48,105 nt of DNA from Bacteroidales bacterium (GCA_021108035.1 JAIORQ010000073.1:1-48105); one strand, 5' to 3'. Positions 35,370-44,185 are shown, counted from the stretch's first letter. Made by a program: numbers and translations. The notes: a model not told the origin generated them from the letters alone.

Positions 35370-35712
35370 GAAAAAAGACAGTTGCGAAAGATTGATCCAT
35401 ATACAAAAAGCGATAAATGAAATTGAAACATTCATACACAATGTCAATAAAAATGAGTTTATAAATAATCATCTGTTAACAAGTGCTGTTTTGTTTCAGT
35501 TTAGTGTAATCGGAGAAGCGGTAATATATATTGAGAATTATTTATTAGATAAATATGAATATCCGTGGTATAAAGTAAGAGCATTCAGAAATTTAATATC
35601 ACACGAATACTTTCAGATTAAGTTGGATGCTGTTTGGGAAATTATTATTAATGATTTACCGGAATTAAAACAAGTTATTGAAACAATTTTGAAGAATGAA
35701 TTTTCAATTTAA
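35359..35712 (+). CDS. HEPN-domain RNase toxin, HepT-like (DUF86)
   Basis: All-helical protein of 117 residues carrying the HEPN catalytic motif R-x4-H-x-Y: R77, H82 and Y84 in FRNLISHEYF. HepT toxins are ribonucleases; the cognate nucleotidyltransferase AMPylates the tyrosine of this motif. GEAVIYIENYLLDKY just upstream is the conserved helix of the family. The start codon lies inside the last codons of the upstream XRE-MNT gene (11-base overlap). Both active motifs look intact, so the pair should be functional. HEPN-MNT pairs are known stress and defence modules. Confidence 0.87.
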   Translation: MKDKKKDSCERLIHIQKAINEIETFIHNVNKNEFINNHLLTSAVLFQFSVIGEAVIYIENYLLDKYEYPWYKVRAFRNLISHEYFQIKLDAVWEIIINDLPELKQVIETILKNEFSI

Positions 35713-35755
35713 AAGAAAAAATGTTGATTTTTTTTAGCGACCGGATTATCCATAA

Positions 35756-35837
35756 AGTCAGGGTTTGACTGATATAATAAACTGCAAAAACATTAAAAGT
35801 CTTACTGTGTGTAAATTAGAAAAGTCAAGCCCTGACT
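35756..35837. repeat. Inverted repeat with AGTCA-N5-TGACT arms
   Basis: The arms AGTCAGGGTTTGACT (35756-35770) and AGTCAAGCCCTGACT (35823-35837) are inverted copies at 14 of 15 positions, 52 bases apart. Each arm is also a small palindrome. This lies in the 311-base gap 35713-36023, which also holds a GTTAGGC motif at 35963 but no gene. Confidence 0.6.
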
Positions 35838-36023
35838 ATTTTGCTGAAAGGCGACTTTAGAGACAGACTAATTAAACAGATATTAGTTTTAACAGAAATA
35901 AAGGCAACTTAAATTGTTAAATAAGCAGTTCGCACAAAGAGGATAGTTGCTTTAACACAAATGTTAGGCAAAATTAGCAGAGTAACATATAAAATAAGAT
36001 TAAGATAATGAAAAGTGAAAATT

Positions 36024-36722
36024 ATGAATAAAGACTGGTTGACTAAGAAAATAGAATTCGTTGAATTTGATGTAAGAACATTGAAAGGTAATTTTCTTTT
36101 AGCAATCTTAAAAAAAGCTAAAAACATTCCTAAAGGCAAAGGAATAAAAATTATACAAAATTTTGAGCCAATTCCTTTGTATTCAACAATGAAAAATTTA
36201 GGGTTTGAGTATCATACTGAAGTTTTAGATGACGGAATCTATAATTCTTATTTCTATCGCATAGAGATAATTGAGGCAGATGATACAGAAATGCCTTTAA
36301 AACCAATTGTTATTCCAAGATATGCAGACATTGATAAAACAATTGCAGACCTTACAGTTAATTTTTGGGATAATATTTGGAATAAAGCTGAACCCGCTAT
36401 AGAATTAAAAACAAAACTTCTACTGTCATTGTCAAATGCTGTAGGTTCAGGTAGAAATAAACAAGCTACAAGAGAACTTATTAAAGCATATTATCTTGGA
36501 GTAACAATTGAGCAACTAGATGAATTATTCTCTTTATTTATATGGAATCAAGGAATCGGTCATTTCTCGTCAGAAATAGCACAGTCGTCACTTTTCAAAG
36601 TATATCTCATTATTAAAGATTTAATAAAGAAAGGCAAAAACAGAGAAGAAATAATGTTTGTGTTAACCGAAAAATTTGGAGAAAAAAATCCGGAAACCGG
36701 ATTTAATAATCATAATAAATAA
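36024..36722 (+). CDS. DUF2249 domain protein with a C-terminal helical (AhpD/CMD-like) region
   Basis: About 232 residues. The N-terminal 75 residues match DUF2249: FVEFDVRTLKG then GIKIIQNFEPIPLYSTMKNL and a GFEYHTE end, similar to the TusA/SirA-like fold with its E-P-x-P-L-Y signature. DUF2249 proteins in other phyla go with nitrite/nitric-oxide metabolism and hemerythrin partners. Residues about 120-225 look like an AhpD/carboxymuconolactone-decarboxylase-type helical fold (AVGSGRNKQATRELIKAYYL, GVTIEQLDELFSLFIWNQGI) without the redox CxxC. The ATG at 36024 is preferred to GTG at 36015. It stands alone between repeat-rich gaps. Confidence 0.6.
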   Translation: MNKDWLTKKIEFVEFDVRTLKGNFLLAILKKAKNIPKGKGIKIIQNFEPIPLYSTMKNLGFEYHTEVLDDGIYNSYFYRIEIIEADDTEMPLKPIVIPRYADIDKTIADLTVNFWDNIWNKAEPAIELKTKLLLSLSNAVGSGRNKQATRELIKAYYLGVTIEQLDELFSLFIWNQGIGHFSSEIAQSSLFKVYLIIKDLIKKGKNREEIMFVLTEKFGEKNPETGFNNHNK

Positions 36723-36906
36723 AGAAACAATTGTTGAAACAATTTCATTTCGGTCTTACATATTTGATTATTTAATAACAATATTAGGAATCTATATAAA
36801 TAGAATTAATAAATATCTCGATGTTTTATTAAATTAAACCAGTAGAATTAAAAGAGATGTTTGTTACCAAGTCAAGGAAATATTTGAAGAAAACTTTGCA
36901 TAACAC

Positions 36907-37017
36907 GCAATATAAAAAATTGGGCAGAAAGCACTAAATATGAACATTTTAACATTAAATAAACTGTATGGTAACGTGAAAGATTGGTGTTCCAAAATGC
37001 CCAACTTTTCATATTGC
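36907..37017. repeat. Long imperfect inverted repeat, 20-nt arms
   Basis: GCAATATAAAAAATTGGGCA (36907-36926) and its inverse at 36998-37017 match at 18 of 20 positions around a 71-base spacer. It lies in the 452-base gap 36723-37174, which also contains GCTAACGTTGGGG near 37068 and otherwise shows no gene. It may be a MITE remnant or a cassette-type recombination site; neither is proven. Confidence 0.5.
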
Positions 37018-37174
37018 CACCGTTGCCCGTAATCTCCCTACTGAAAAATTTCGTTGAATATTTTAGCTAACGTTGGGGGAGAAAAGCAAAAAATGGAGTA
37101 AAAATAAAAAATATTAGACTTTTATAAATAATTAATAATCAACAACTAAACTTTGACATTAGTTGGAATAAAAA

Positions 37175-37306
37175 ATGAACCACGAGATTACAAACAGAAG
37201 CTATTCCGGAATGACAGTTAATGAGAGACTGCCTGTAAGTGGACTGATAACTGAATTCGATAAAGTTAAAAAAGCAACCTTAAAAGGCTCAAGAAAATTA
37301 AAAAAT
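37175..37306 (+). pseudogene. Truncated small-protein gene (NRSYSGMTVNERL family)
   Basis: The first 31 codons, MNHEITNRSYSGMTVNERLP then VSGLITEFDK, recall the N-terminus of a family of about 60-75-residue bacterial proteins (x-NRxYSGMTVNERLYxSGLxxEFDKA) as I remember it. After EFDK the sequence no longer resembles that family and the frame runs on into the antisense strand of the DUF5686 gene before stopping at 37409-37411. I infer the true 3' end has been deleted and the frame now reads through unrelated sequence. Confidence 0.5.
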
Positions 37307-37324
37307 CCGAAAATAACATTTTGC

Positions 37325-38079
37325 TTAAAAAGTTACTTGCATCCCAATAATAAAACCGTTCCTTCTGACATTCGGTTTATCAATATGTGTTACTCTTCTG
37401 AAATAATTTAAACTCAGGAAATGTAAAATATTTTCAATTCCTACCCCAATTTCAATATAAGGTTTTGTAACATCAGATAAGCCCTCCGGAAAATGCAATA
37501 CTGTTTTATTCTCTTCTCTTAAACTCCCCCAAACACCTTTTGCATAAATTACTTCTCTGAATTTAAGCTTCCTTATTATCGGTATTTTGTTCAAAAATAA
37601 GCCGTTAAAGTGATGCTCGCCGAAGAAACTTATGTATTGATCGCTTGCAAATTCATAATAATTCATCAGGTTAAAAGAAACCATTTCATAAACAATGCTT
37701 TGTCTTCCTTCATGAAGTTTCAATAAAGGGAAAGGTACTGTTCCTAATATTTTTCCTGCTTCAGCATAATATTTTGTCTTACCCAAAAATCCGTATGACA
37801 TATGATGCTTAATACCAAGAGTGAATTTGTGATATTTAAAATCTGCATCTAATAATCCGGGTATTCCGTATGAATATTCTAATTCAAAAATCGGATACAG
37901 TGAACCGAATGATTGCCTGTTAAATACTGCTTCAATATATTCTTCATTAATACCGAAACGGGTGCTGATTGTTATTTCCGAAGCTGTAATATTATTAATT
38001 GGAATACCGGTTTCATTAATAAACAAAATGCTGTCGGTAGGGAAAATCTCTTTGTGTGTAAAAAATATTGTTGCTGTTA
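37325..38079 (-). pseudogene. DUF5686 protein, C-terminal barrel half (frameshifted)
   Basis: Downstream half of the outer-membrane protein started at 39756. In this frame the DNA reads SLTATIFFTHKEIFPTDSIL then FINETGIPINN, continuing directly from the upstream frame if one base is restored in the AAAA run (38083-38086 on the plus strand). The body consists of amphipathic strands (YGIPGLLDADFKYHKFTLGI; SDQYISFFGEHHFNGLFLNK) and ends GFIIGMQVTF, an aromatic outer-membrane barrel terminus. No convincing independent start exists before 38026 (TTG), so it is read as the displaced C-terminus of one gene. Confidence 0.75.
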
Positions 38080-39756
38080 AACTTTTGGCAATGCAAAATT
38101 TTCAATAAACAGCAACTTATCATTTTTTCCGTAAACTGAGAATATATTATCTGAACCGAAATCACCAAGATTAGCTCCTAATTGAACCATATCTCGGGAG
38201 AAGTTGATTTTTGCCAATGTCCATGGTTCTCTGTTGATCTTCAATTTTGAACCAATACCGTATTTTACCTTCTGATCATCAAGGCCGAAAGCCATATAGC
38301 CGTTTAATTCTACTTTTTTGCTGAACTTATTACTTGTTCTCATGCCTAATCTTACACGATGTCCCTCAATTGCATTCTTACTGTAAACTTTATAATAAGG
38401 TCCAATTTCAATAAAGTTTCTTCGCAGATAACCGGTTCCCAATAAATATACAAAGTTTTCAATTCGTTTAAATGTCGGTTGACTTTTAACAGAATCAACC
38501 ATAATAAAAATGTCTTGTTCTTTTTGAGACAGTTCTGTATGCCTAAACTTTACCCAACTTACAGAATCAAATTCAGATGCAAAATTTTTCACTTCAATTT
38601 CTCTGAATTCAGTAGGAGAAAAGAAAAATCTCGGATATTCAGGATTTAATACAATCTTTTTTCTTGATGTATATTTTCTGCCGAAAAAGCCGGCTGTAAA
38701 TTTTGAAATATTGAAATCAATAAAAAATTCTTCTTTTTCAGGAAAATAAAAGTTCTCAATTTTTTTATATTCTTTCTTAACATAAAAATCTGAAACAAAG
38801 GCAAGGTTTGCTGTTTCGGTCATATGTGCCGATATTTTTTTTAATGCAAAAGACGTATCAGCTATCCACATATCACCTTTAAAAGTAAACTCATGCTTCC
38901 TCTTCGGTTTAAAAGTCATATGATAACACCATGAATTATCAATAAAAGTGCTGTCAATTAAGTAATAATCATATGTTAATTGTCCTGAATGTGATATTGG
39001 GCTGACAAATTGTTTTTCAAGTATAGTAATAAAATTCAAATAGAAGTTAAAATCAACATACATTTGTCCGCTGTATTTACTTGCACTGACATTTTCAACT
39101 CCTGCAAAATTTACTGCATTAATAATCTCTTTTCTGTGCCTCGGGAAGTTTTGATAATAAAAATCCGATAATGTTTCGGAAATAATTAAAGGCATATATA
39201 TCTTCCCGGTTGCCGAAGATGTATCAATACCGTTAAAAACAGATTCAAAATCTTTGAAAATTATATTATCTTTATTTGTAATATTAAAATTATTAATATC
39301 AACTTGCATCTTTGTATATTGCTCATAACTATATGCTTTCAGTTTGTTTGTATTGTTTAGTTTTTTATTTTTTAATATTTTTTTAAATAATATATCAGCA
39401 GGATTCTCACCTGCTAAAACAACAACTTCTTCTATTGAATATGATTCAGGTTTTAGATAGATGATGAAATCTTGGTATTTATTATTTTCAATTTTCAAGG
39501 TATCATCAGTAAATCCTATGCAGCTGATTACAATTTTATCAATGCTTGTATTTGATTCAATAAAAAATATGCCTTTGTAGTCGGAAACACATCCAATATC
39601 GGAATCAAGAAATGAGACACTTGCAAAAGGAATCTCACTGCTTGTTTTTTTATTTAAAATAACACCTCTTATTTTTGTTTGGGAGAAAGACGGACTGAAT
39701 ATCAGAACAAGAATAATAAAAAAAAGTACTTTTTTAACTTCCGATAATGCTTTCAT
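38077..39756 (-). CDS. DUF5686/carboxypeptidase-like regulatory domain protein, N-terminal part
   Basis: A 559-residue frame with a signal peptide (LFFIILVLIFSPSFSQ) and a carboxypeptidase-regulatory-like beta domain (about 28-105, GVILNKKTSSEIPFASVSFL; VSDYKGIFFIES; IVISCIGFTDDTL). The DUF5686 region follows (VVLAGENPADILFKKILKNK; YSYEQYTKMQVDINNFNITN; YHMTFKPKRKHEFTFKGDMW; SPTEFREIEVKNF). It stops after FALPKV at a frameshift, whereas family members run to about 800-850 residues. Joined with 37325-38079 the product would be about 810 residues. These proteins are exported and barrel-forming, with no assigned function. The start overlaps the upstream Fic gene by four bases (ATGA). Confidence 0.82.
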   Translation of the reverse strand: MKALSEVKKVLFFIILVLIFSPSFSQTKIRGVILNKKTSSEIPFASVSFLDSDIGCVSDYKGIFFIESNTSIDKIVISCIGFTDDTLKIENNKYQDFIIYLKPESYSIEEVVVLAGENPADILFKKILKNKKLNNTNKLKAYSYEQYTKMQVDINNFNITNKDNIIFKDFESVFNGIDTSSATGKIYMPLIISETLSDFYYQNFPRHRKEIINAVNFAGVENVSASKYSGQMYVDFNFYLNFITILEKQFVSPISHSGQLTYDYYLIDSTFIDNSWCYHMTFKPKRKHEFTFKGDMWIADTSFALKKISAHMTETANLAFVSDFYVKKEYKKIENFYFPEKEEFFIDFNISKFTAGFFGRKYTSRKKIVLNPEYPRFFFSPTEFREIEVKNFASEFDSVSWVKFRHTELSQKEQDIFIMVDSVKSQPTFKRIENFVYLLGTGYLRRNFIEIGPYYKVYSKNAIEGHRVRLGMRTSNKFSKKVELNGYMAFGLDDQKVKYGIGSKLKINREPWTLAKINFSRDMVQLGANLGDFGSDNIFSVYGKNDKLLFIENFALPKV

Positions 39757-40574
39757 ATCAAATAAATAAAATCATTATTATCAGTTTTTTTAAGTTTTTT
39801 ATTCCGTTCAATTAATTGGTACAGCTTTGTTGTAAACTCAATTGCAAGAAACTTTGTAATAATTGTTTTATCTTTATTAAAGTAGGTTTGCAATAAAGCA
39901 TCATTAAAATTTGTCTTTTTTTGAATATTGAACGGTATTAAAGGTAAGCCTTCTTTTATTGTTGCATAACTTGTTAAAAGCCTTGCTGTCCTTTTGTTTC
40001 CGTCCGGGAAAGGTTGGTGAATGAAGATGTTATATGCTAAAAAAGATACCTTTTCAAGTATATGAGATTTACTGTTGTTGAATTCGGTAATGATATTATT
40101 TATGTTTTTTTCTATATTATTATTATCTGAAAAAGGAGATATTTCACCTGTATCATTATTATATTCCCACTGAATTTTGTTATTAAGAACTTTATACTTA
40201 CCTAATTCTTGATTATTTACTTTCCAATTCGGATAAGAATCTTCAATTGCCCACAATGGCCCTAATATTAGTTCATTTGCTTTTTTCAGAATTCTTTCTG
40301 TTAGCGGATATTTATTATGCCCTGTTGTTAAAATAAATTTTAAAGCTTTGTAGTGTCCTTTTGCTTCAAGATAATCTTTCAAAGGCAAATCACCGGCTGC
40401 AATGTTTTGGGTTAACAGTTTTGTTGTTTGAATAAGATTTAACTTGTTTCCTTCTAATTTGTTCGAATTATATACATATTCAAAAACAACTTTCTCTTCT
40501 TCTTGATCAGGTATAAATATCTTTTTTTTTTTGTATAAGTCAAATGCTTTATTAAAATCTTCAATATAGCCCAT
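39753..40574 (-). CDS. Fic/DOC family protein (probable AMP-transferase)
   Basis: Protein of 273 residues. A Fic-type core motif, HQPFPDGNKR, is at residues 186-195. A candidate inhibitory helix motif S-x-x-x-E-G-N (SNKLEGN at about 37-43) lies near the N-terminus, as in class II Fic proteins that keep themselves inactive. Fic enzymes usually transfer AMP from ATP to Ser/Thr/Tyr hydroxyls. The motif is close to HxFx(D/E)GNxR but has an extra Gln after the His (HQPF instead of HPF), which may affect activity. The stop overlaps the start of the DUF5686 gene (ATGA), so the two are translationally coupled. The target is unknown. Confidence 0.8.
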   Translation of the reverse strand: MGYIEDFNKAFDLYKKKKIFIPDQEEEKVVFEYVYNSNKLEGNKLNLIQTTKLLTQNIAAGDLPLKDYLEAKGHYKALKFILTTGHNKYPLTERILKKANELILGPLWAIEDSYPNWKVNNQELGKYKVLNNKIQWEYNNDTGEISPFSDNNNIEKNINNIITEFNNSKSHILEKVSFLAYNIFIHQPFPDGNKRTARLLTSYATIKEGLPLIPFNIQKKTNFNDALLQTYFNKDKTIITKFLAIEFTTKLYQLIERNKKLKKTDNNDFIYLI

Positions 40575-40664
40575 ATTTAACCCCTTATAATAATTTTAAA
40601 AAATATAGAAATGAAACTAAATTTAGATTTTCTCTTCTAACTTCTAATTTCTGACTTTTAATTT

Positions 40665-42854
40665 CTAATTCGCCATCTCCGACATAAATTTAATTCTTAC
40701 TAACCTGATTTCTTCTTCTGAAAAATACTCTTCTCCCAATTCTTCAAGAGCATTTATAACTGACCCGCTTTCAGACTCATAAAAATAATCGTAAATCTCA
40801 TTAACATATTCTTCATCAATAGTTTGTTCAACATAATAGTCAATATTAATTTTTGTGCCGGAATTTATAATGGCTTCAACTTCCTTAATCAACTCACCCA
40901 TACTTAACCCTTTGGAACTTGCAATATCGGCGAGATTAACTTTTCGATCAATGCTTTGAATAATAAAAACCTTTAGTCCTGATTTTTTTACAACCGATTT
41001 AACAATCATATCTTGAGGTCTTTCAATTTCGTTTTCCTGAACATATTCTTTAATTAGTTCTACAAATTCTTTTCCGTATTTTTTTGCTTTACCGTTTCCG
41101 ACACCTTGAATAGTTGTAAGCTCACCAAAATCTGTAGGATATCTTGTAGCCATATCTTCTAAAGAAGGGTCTTGAAAAATAACAAAAGGAGGCACATCCA
41201 ATTTTTTGGAAATATCCTTTCTTAGTCCTTTAAGCATTTTAAACAATACTTCATCACCCGCACCACTTCCGCTTCCCTGCTTAATCATAATATCATCATC
41301 TTCATTTTCATCTTCATATATGTGGGCTTCAGTAAGTTCAATTGAATGTGGTTCTTTTAAAAATTGATTTCCCTTCTTTGTCATTTTAAGAATCCCGTAA
41401 TTATCAATATCTTTTTCCAAAAAATAATTTATTAGGGCTTGCCTTATAACAGATTCCCAAAATTTTGTTTCTTTATAATCACCTGAACCGAAAATTTCCA
41501 GTTTATCATGTTTAAATGATTTTATTGCTGAGCTTGCTTTTCCGGATAAAACATTTGCAACATGTTCTCCTTTATATCTTTGTTTAAGTATAATTATTGC
41601 ATCTAAAGCCATGGTCATATATTCCATACCTTCAAACTTCTTTTTCGGATTAATACAATTATCACAATTTCCGCATTCATTTTTTAGTCTTTCTCCGAAA
41701 TAATTCAGTAAAATTTTTGGACGACATAATGAAGTTTCTGCATAAGCAACAGTTTCGAGAAGAAGCTGCTTTCCAATTTCTTGTTCTGCTACAGGTTTGC
41801 CTTGCATAAATTTTTCAAGTTTTTGTATGTCTTTATAACTGTAAAAAGTCAAACATTGTCCTTCCCCGCCGTCTCTTCCTGCACGACCGGTTTCTTGATA
41901 ATAGCCTTCTAAACTTTTAGGTATATCATAATGGATTACAAATCTTACATCGGGTTTATCAATTCCCATACCGAAAGCAATAGTTGCAACAATAACATCT
42001 ACATCTTCCATTAAGAACATATCTTGATGTTTCGACCTTGTTTTAGAATCCATTCCGGCATGATAAGGAAGAGACTTTATATCATTCACTTGAAGTACTT
42101 CTGCAAGTTCTTCAACTTTTTTTCTGCTTAAACAATAAATAATTCCTGACTTACCTCTGTTTTGATTTATAAATTTAATAATTTGCTTTTCGGGTTTAAT
42201 CTTTTGCCTTACTTCATAATATAAATTTGACCTGTAGAAAGATGCTTTATAAATATCAGCATCCAATATTTCAAGATTTTTAAGTATATCATGTTGAACT
42301 TTAGGTGTGGCTGTTGCGGTAAGTGCAATAATCGGTGCTCTTCCGATTTCGTTTATAACAGGCCTTATTTTTCTGTATTCAGGTCTGAAATCATGTCCCC
42401 ATTCAGAAATACAATGAGCTTCATCAATGGCAAAGAAAGATATCTTTACTGTTTTTAAAAATTCAGAATTTTCTTCTTTAGTTAAAGATTCAGGTGCAAC
42501 ATACAATAATCTTGTTTTACCGTTTCTAACATCTTCTCTGACCTGTTTTAATTGTGTTTTATTTAAAGAAGAATTCATAAAATGAGCAATACTGTCATCC
42601 TCATTATATCCTCGCATTGAATCAACTTGATTTTTCATTAATGCAATTAGCGGGGATATTACTATAGCCGTTCCTTCCATTATTAATGAAGGTAATTGAT
42701 AGGTTAAAGATTTGCCTCCGCCTGTAGGCATTAATACAAAAGAATCATTTCCGTTCAATACATTTTCAATAATTATTTTTTGATCTCCTTTAAAAGTATC
42801 AAACCCAAAGTATTTTTGTAAAACTTTATTCAGGTTTATTTTTTTTACTTCCAT
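40665..42854 (-). CDS. recQ: ATP-dependent DNA helicase RecQ
   Basis: A 3'-to-5' helicase of 729 residues that repairs and restarts replication forks. Motifs: 0 region YFGFDTFKGDQKIIIENVLN, I (Walker A) MPTGGGKSLTYQLP, II (DEAH) DEAHCISEWGHDFRPEYRKI, III ALTATATPKVQHDIL, and V-VI IAFGMGIDKPDVRFVIHYDI then YYQETGRAGRDGGEGQC. The RQC zinc-binding site uses C-x(n)-C-x2-C-x2-C (ECGNCDNC) and is followed by a winged helix. An HRDC domain (about 520-600; FVIFQDPSLEDMATRYPTDF) and a C-terminal extension are present. It is read alone in the minus direction and no promoter box was identified. Confidence 0.96.
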   Translation of the reverse strand: MEVKKINLNKVLQKYFGFDTFKGDQKIIIENVLNGNDSFVLMPTGGGKSLTYQLPSLIMEGTAIVISPLIALMKNQVDSMRGYNEDDSIAHFMNSSLNKTQLKQVREDVRNGKTRLLYVAPESLTKEENSEFLKTVKISFFAIDEAHCISEWGHDFRPEYRKIRPVINEIGRAPIIALTATATPKVQHDILKNLEILDADIYKASFYRSNLYYEVRQKIKPEKQIIKFINQNRGKSGIIYCLSRKKVEELAEVLQVNDIKSLPYHAGMDSKTRSKHQDMFLMEDVDVIVATIAFGMGIDKPDVRFVIHYDIPKSLEGYYQETGRAGRDGGEGQCLTFYSYKDIQKLEKFMQGKPVAEQEIGKQLLLETVAYAETSLCRPKILLNYFGERLKNECGNCDNCINPKKKFEGMEYMTMALDAIIILKQRYKGEHVANVLSGKASSAIKSFKHDKLEIFGSGDYKETKFWESVIRQALINYFLEKDIDNYGILKMTKKGNQFLKEPHSIELTEAHIYEDENEDDDIMIKQGSGSGAGDEVLFKMLKGLRKDISKKLDVPPFVIFQDPSLEDMATRYPTDFGELTTIQGVGNGKAKKYGKEFVELIKEYVQENEIERPQDMIVKSVVKKSGLKVFIIQSIDRKVNLADIASSKGLSMGELIKEVEAIINSGTKINIDYYVEQTIDEEYVNEIYDYFYESESGSVINALEELGEEYFSEEEIRLVRIKFMSEMAN

Positions 42855-43033
42855 AACTAATCATTCAACAGTGTAAATATGTTTTTAAATTCTGAAACAA
42901 AACAAAATTTATAGTAACCTCTAAAATTAAAAAATATTTTATAAACAAACAGAATCTTTTTAATAATATCTGTATTTTTATCTTTTTTTAGAGAACACCT
43001 TTAATTATTTCGTAAGAATTATACAATAATAAA

Positions 43034-43041
43034 TATATTTG
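43034..43041 (+). promoter_or_regulatory. -7 box TATATTTG for the isomerase gene
   Basis: Perfect TAnnTTTG 66 nt before the GTG start. The -33 region shows only TTTC-like sequence, so this is moderate. Confidence 0.5.
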
Positions 43042-43107
43042 TAGCTAAAATAATAATTAATTTTAAGCTATAACCGGAAATAATAAAAATATTTAAAAAA
43101 AAATTAA

Positions 43108-44076
43108 GTGGGAAAAAGAGAACGTATTATCCAAATAGCAAAAGAAGTTATTCAAAAAGAATCAGAGTCAATAAAAAGACTTCCTGAATTTATTGATAAT
43201 CAGTTTGTTGACTGTATAGAACTTATTCTTGGAAGTAAAGGACGAGTAATAATTACGGGAATTGGGAAAAGTGGTATTATTGCTGAAAAAATAGTTGCAA
43301 CATTAAATTCAACCGGAACACCGGCAATTTTTATGCATGCAGCAGATGCCATTCACGGAGATCTTGGTATTATCAGAAAAAATGATGTTGTGGTTTGTTT
43401 GTCAAAAAGTGGTAATACACCTGAGATTAAAGTATTAGTCCCGTTTATTAAAAAGACGGGAAATAAATTAGTTGCATTTATTTCAAATACAGATTCATTT
43501 CTTGCACGACAAGCAGATATTGTTATTAAAACAACTGTTGAAAAAGAAGCATGCCCTCATAATTTAGCACCCACATCAAGTACAACAGCTCAATTGGTAA
43601 TGGGCGATGCACTGGCAGTTACATTATTAGATATTAAAAAGTTTTCTGATAATGATTTTGCAAAATATCATCCCGGTGGTGCTTTAGGGAGGAGATTGTA
43701 TTTGCGAGTAGAAGACTTATATATTTTAAATGATGTTCCTAAAGTTTTTACAGAAGATAAATTGAAAGATGTGATTGTTGAAATATCAGCAAAAAGGCTT
43801 GGTGCAACTGCTGTTTTAGATGAAAACAATAATCTTAAAGGGATAATAACTGACGGTGATTTACGCCGCATGCTTGAGAAAACTAACACACTTGACAATA
43901 TCACTGCGAGAGAAATAATGAATATCAACCCGAAAACAGTATCGCCGGAAGAATATGCAATTAATGCTTTTGAAATTATGAGAAAAAAAAATATTACATC
44001 TTTAATAGTTGTTAAAGATCATAAGTATCTGGGTATTATCCACCTACACGATATGTTAAAGGAAGGTTTTGTTTAA
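43108..44076 (+). CDS. kdsD: KdsD/KpsF family arabinose-5-phosphate isomerase
   Basis: Sugar-phosphate isomerase of 322 residues that interconverts ribulose-5-phosphate and arabinose-5-phosphate, the first step towards Kdo for lipopolysaccharide. The SIS domain (about 30-190) shows RVIITGIGKSGIIAEKIVAT, AADAIHGDLGIIRKNDVVVC and VCLSKSGNTPEIKVLVPF with the catalytic loop TSSTTAQLVMGDALAVTLL. Two CBS domains follow (about 205-320; VLDENNNLKGIITDGDLRRM). The length is normal for the family. The start is GTG; no ATG lies closer to the SIS domain. It is read from its own promoter. Confidence 0.93.
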   Translation: MGKRERIIQIAKEVIQKESESIKRLPEFIDNQFVDCIELILGSKGRVIITGIGKSGIIAEKIVATLNSTGTPAIFMHAADAIHGDLGIIRKNDVVVCLSKSGNTPEIKVLVPFIKKTGNKLVAFISNTDSFLARQADIVIKTTVEKEACPHNLAPTSSTTAQLVMGDALAVTLLDIKKFSDNDFAKYHPGGALGRRLYLRVEDLYILNDVPKVFTEDKLKDVIVEISAKRLGATAVLDENNNLKGIITDGDLRRMLEKTNTLDNITAREIMNINPKTVSPEEYAINAFEIMRKKNITSLIVVKDHKYLGIIHLHDMLKEGFV

Positions 44077-44185
44077 AGAAACCGGAAAGAAAACACGGGA
44101 AAAAACTGAAAAAATTCTTAACTTATATAACAGGAACATAAATTTAGTTCGTTTACTATAATATAGTGTTAGATGTGGGTTTATT

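Noticed and set aside
36907-37075. A full integron attC site
   Set aside because: The required RYYYAAC and GTTRRRY ends do not pair with each other; only the inner arms match. Kept as a weak possibility in the findings.
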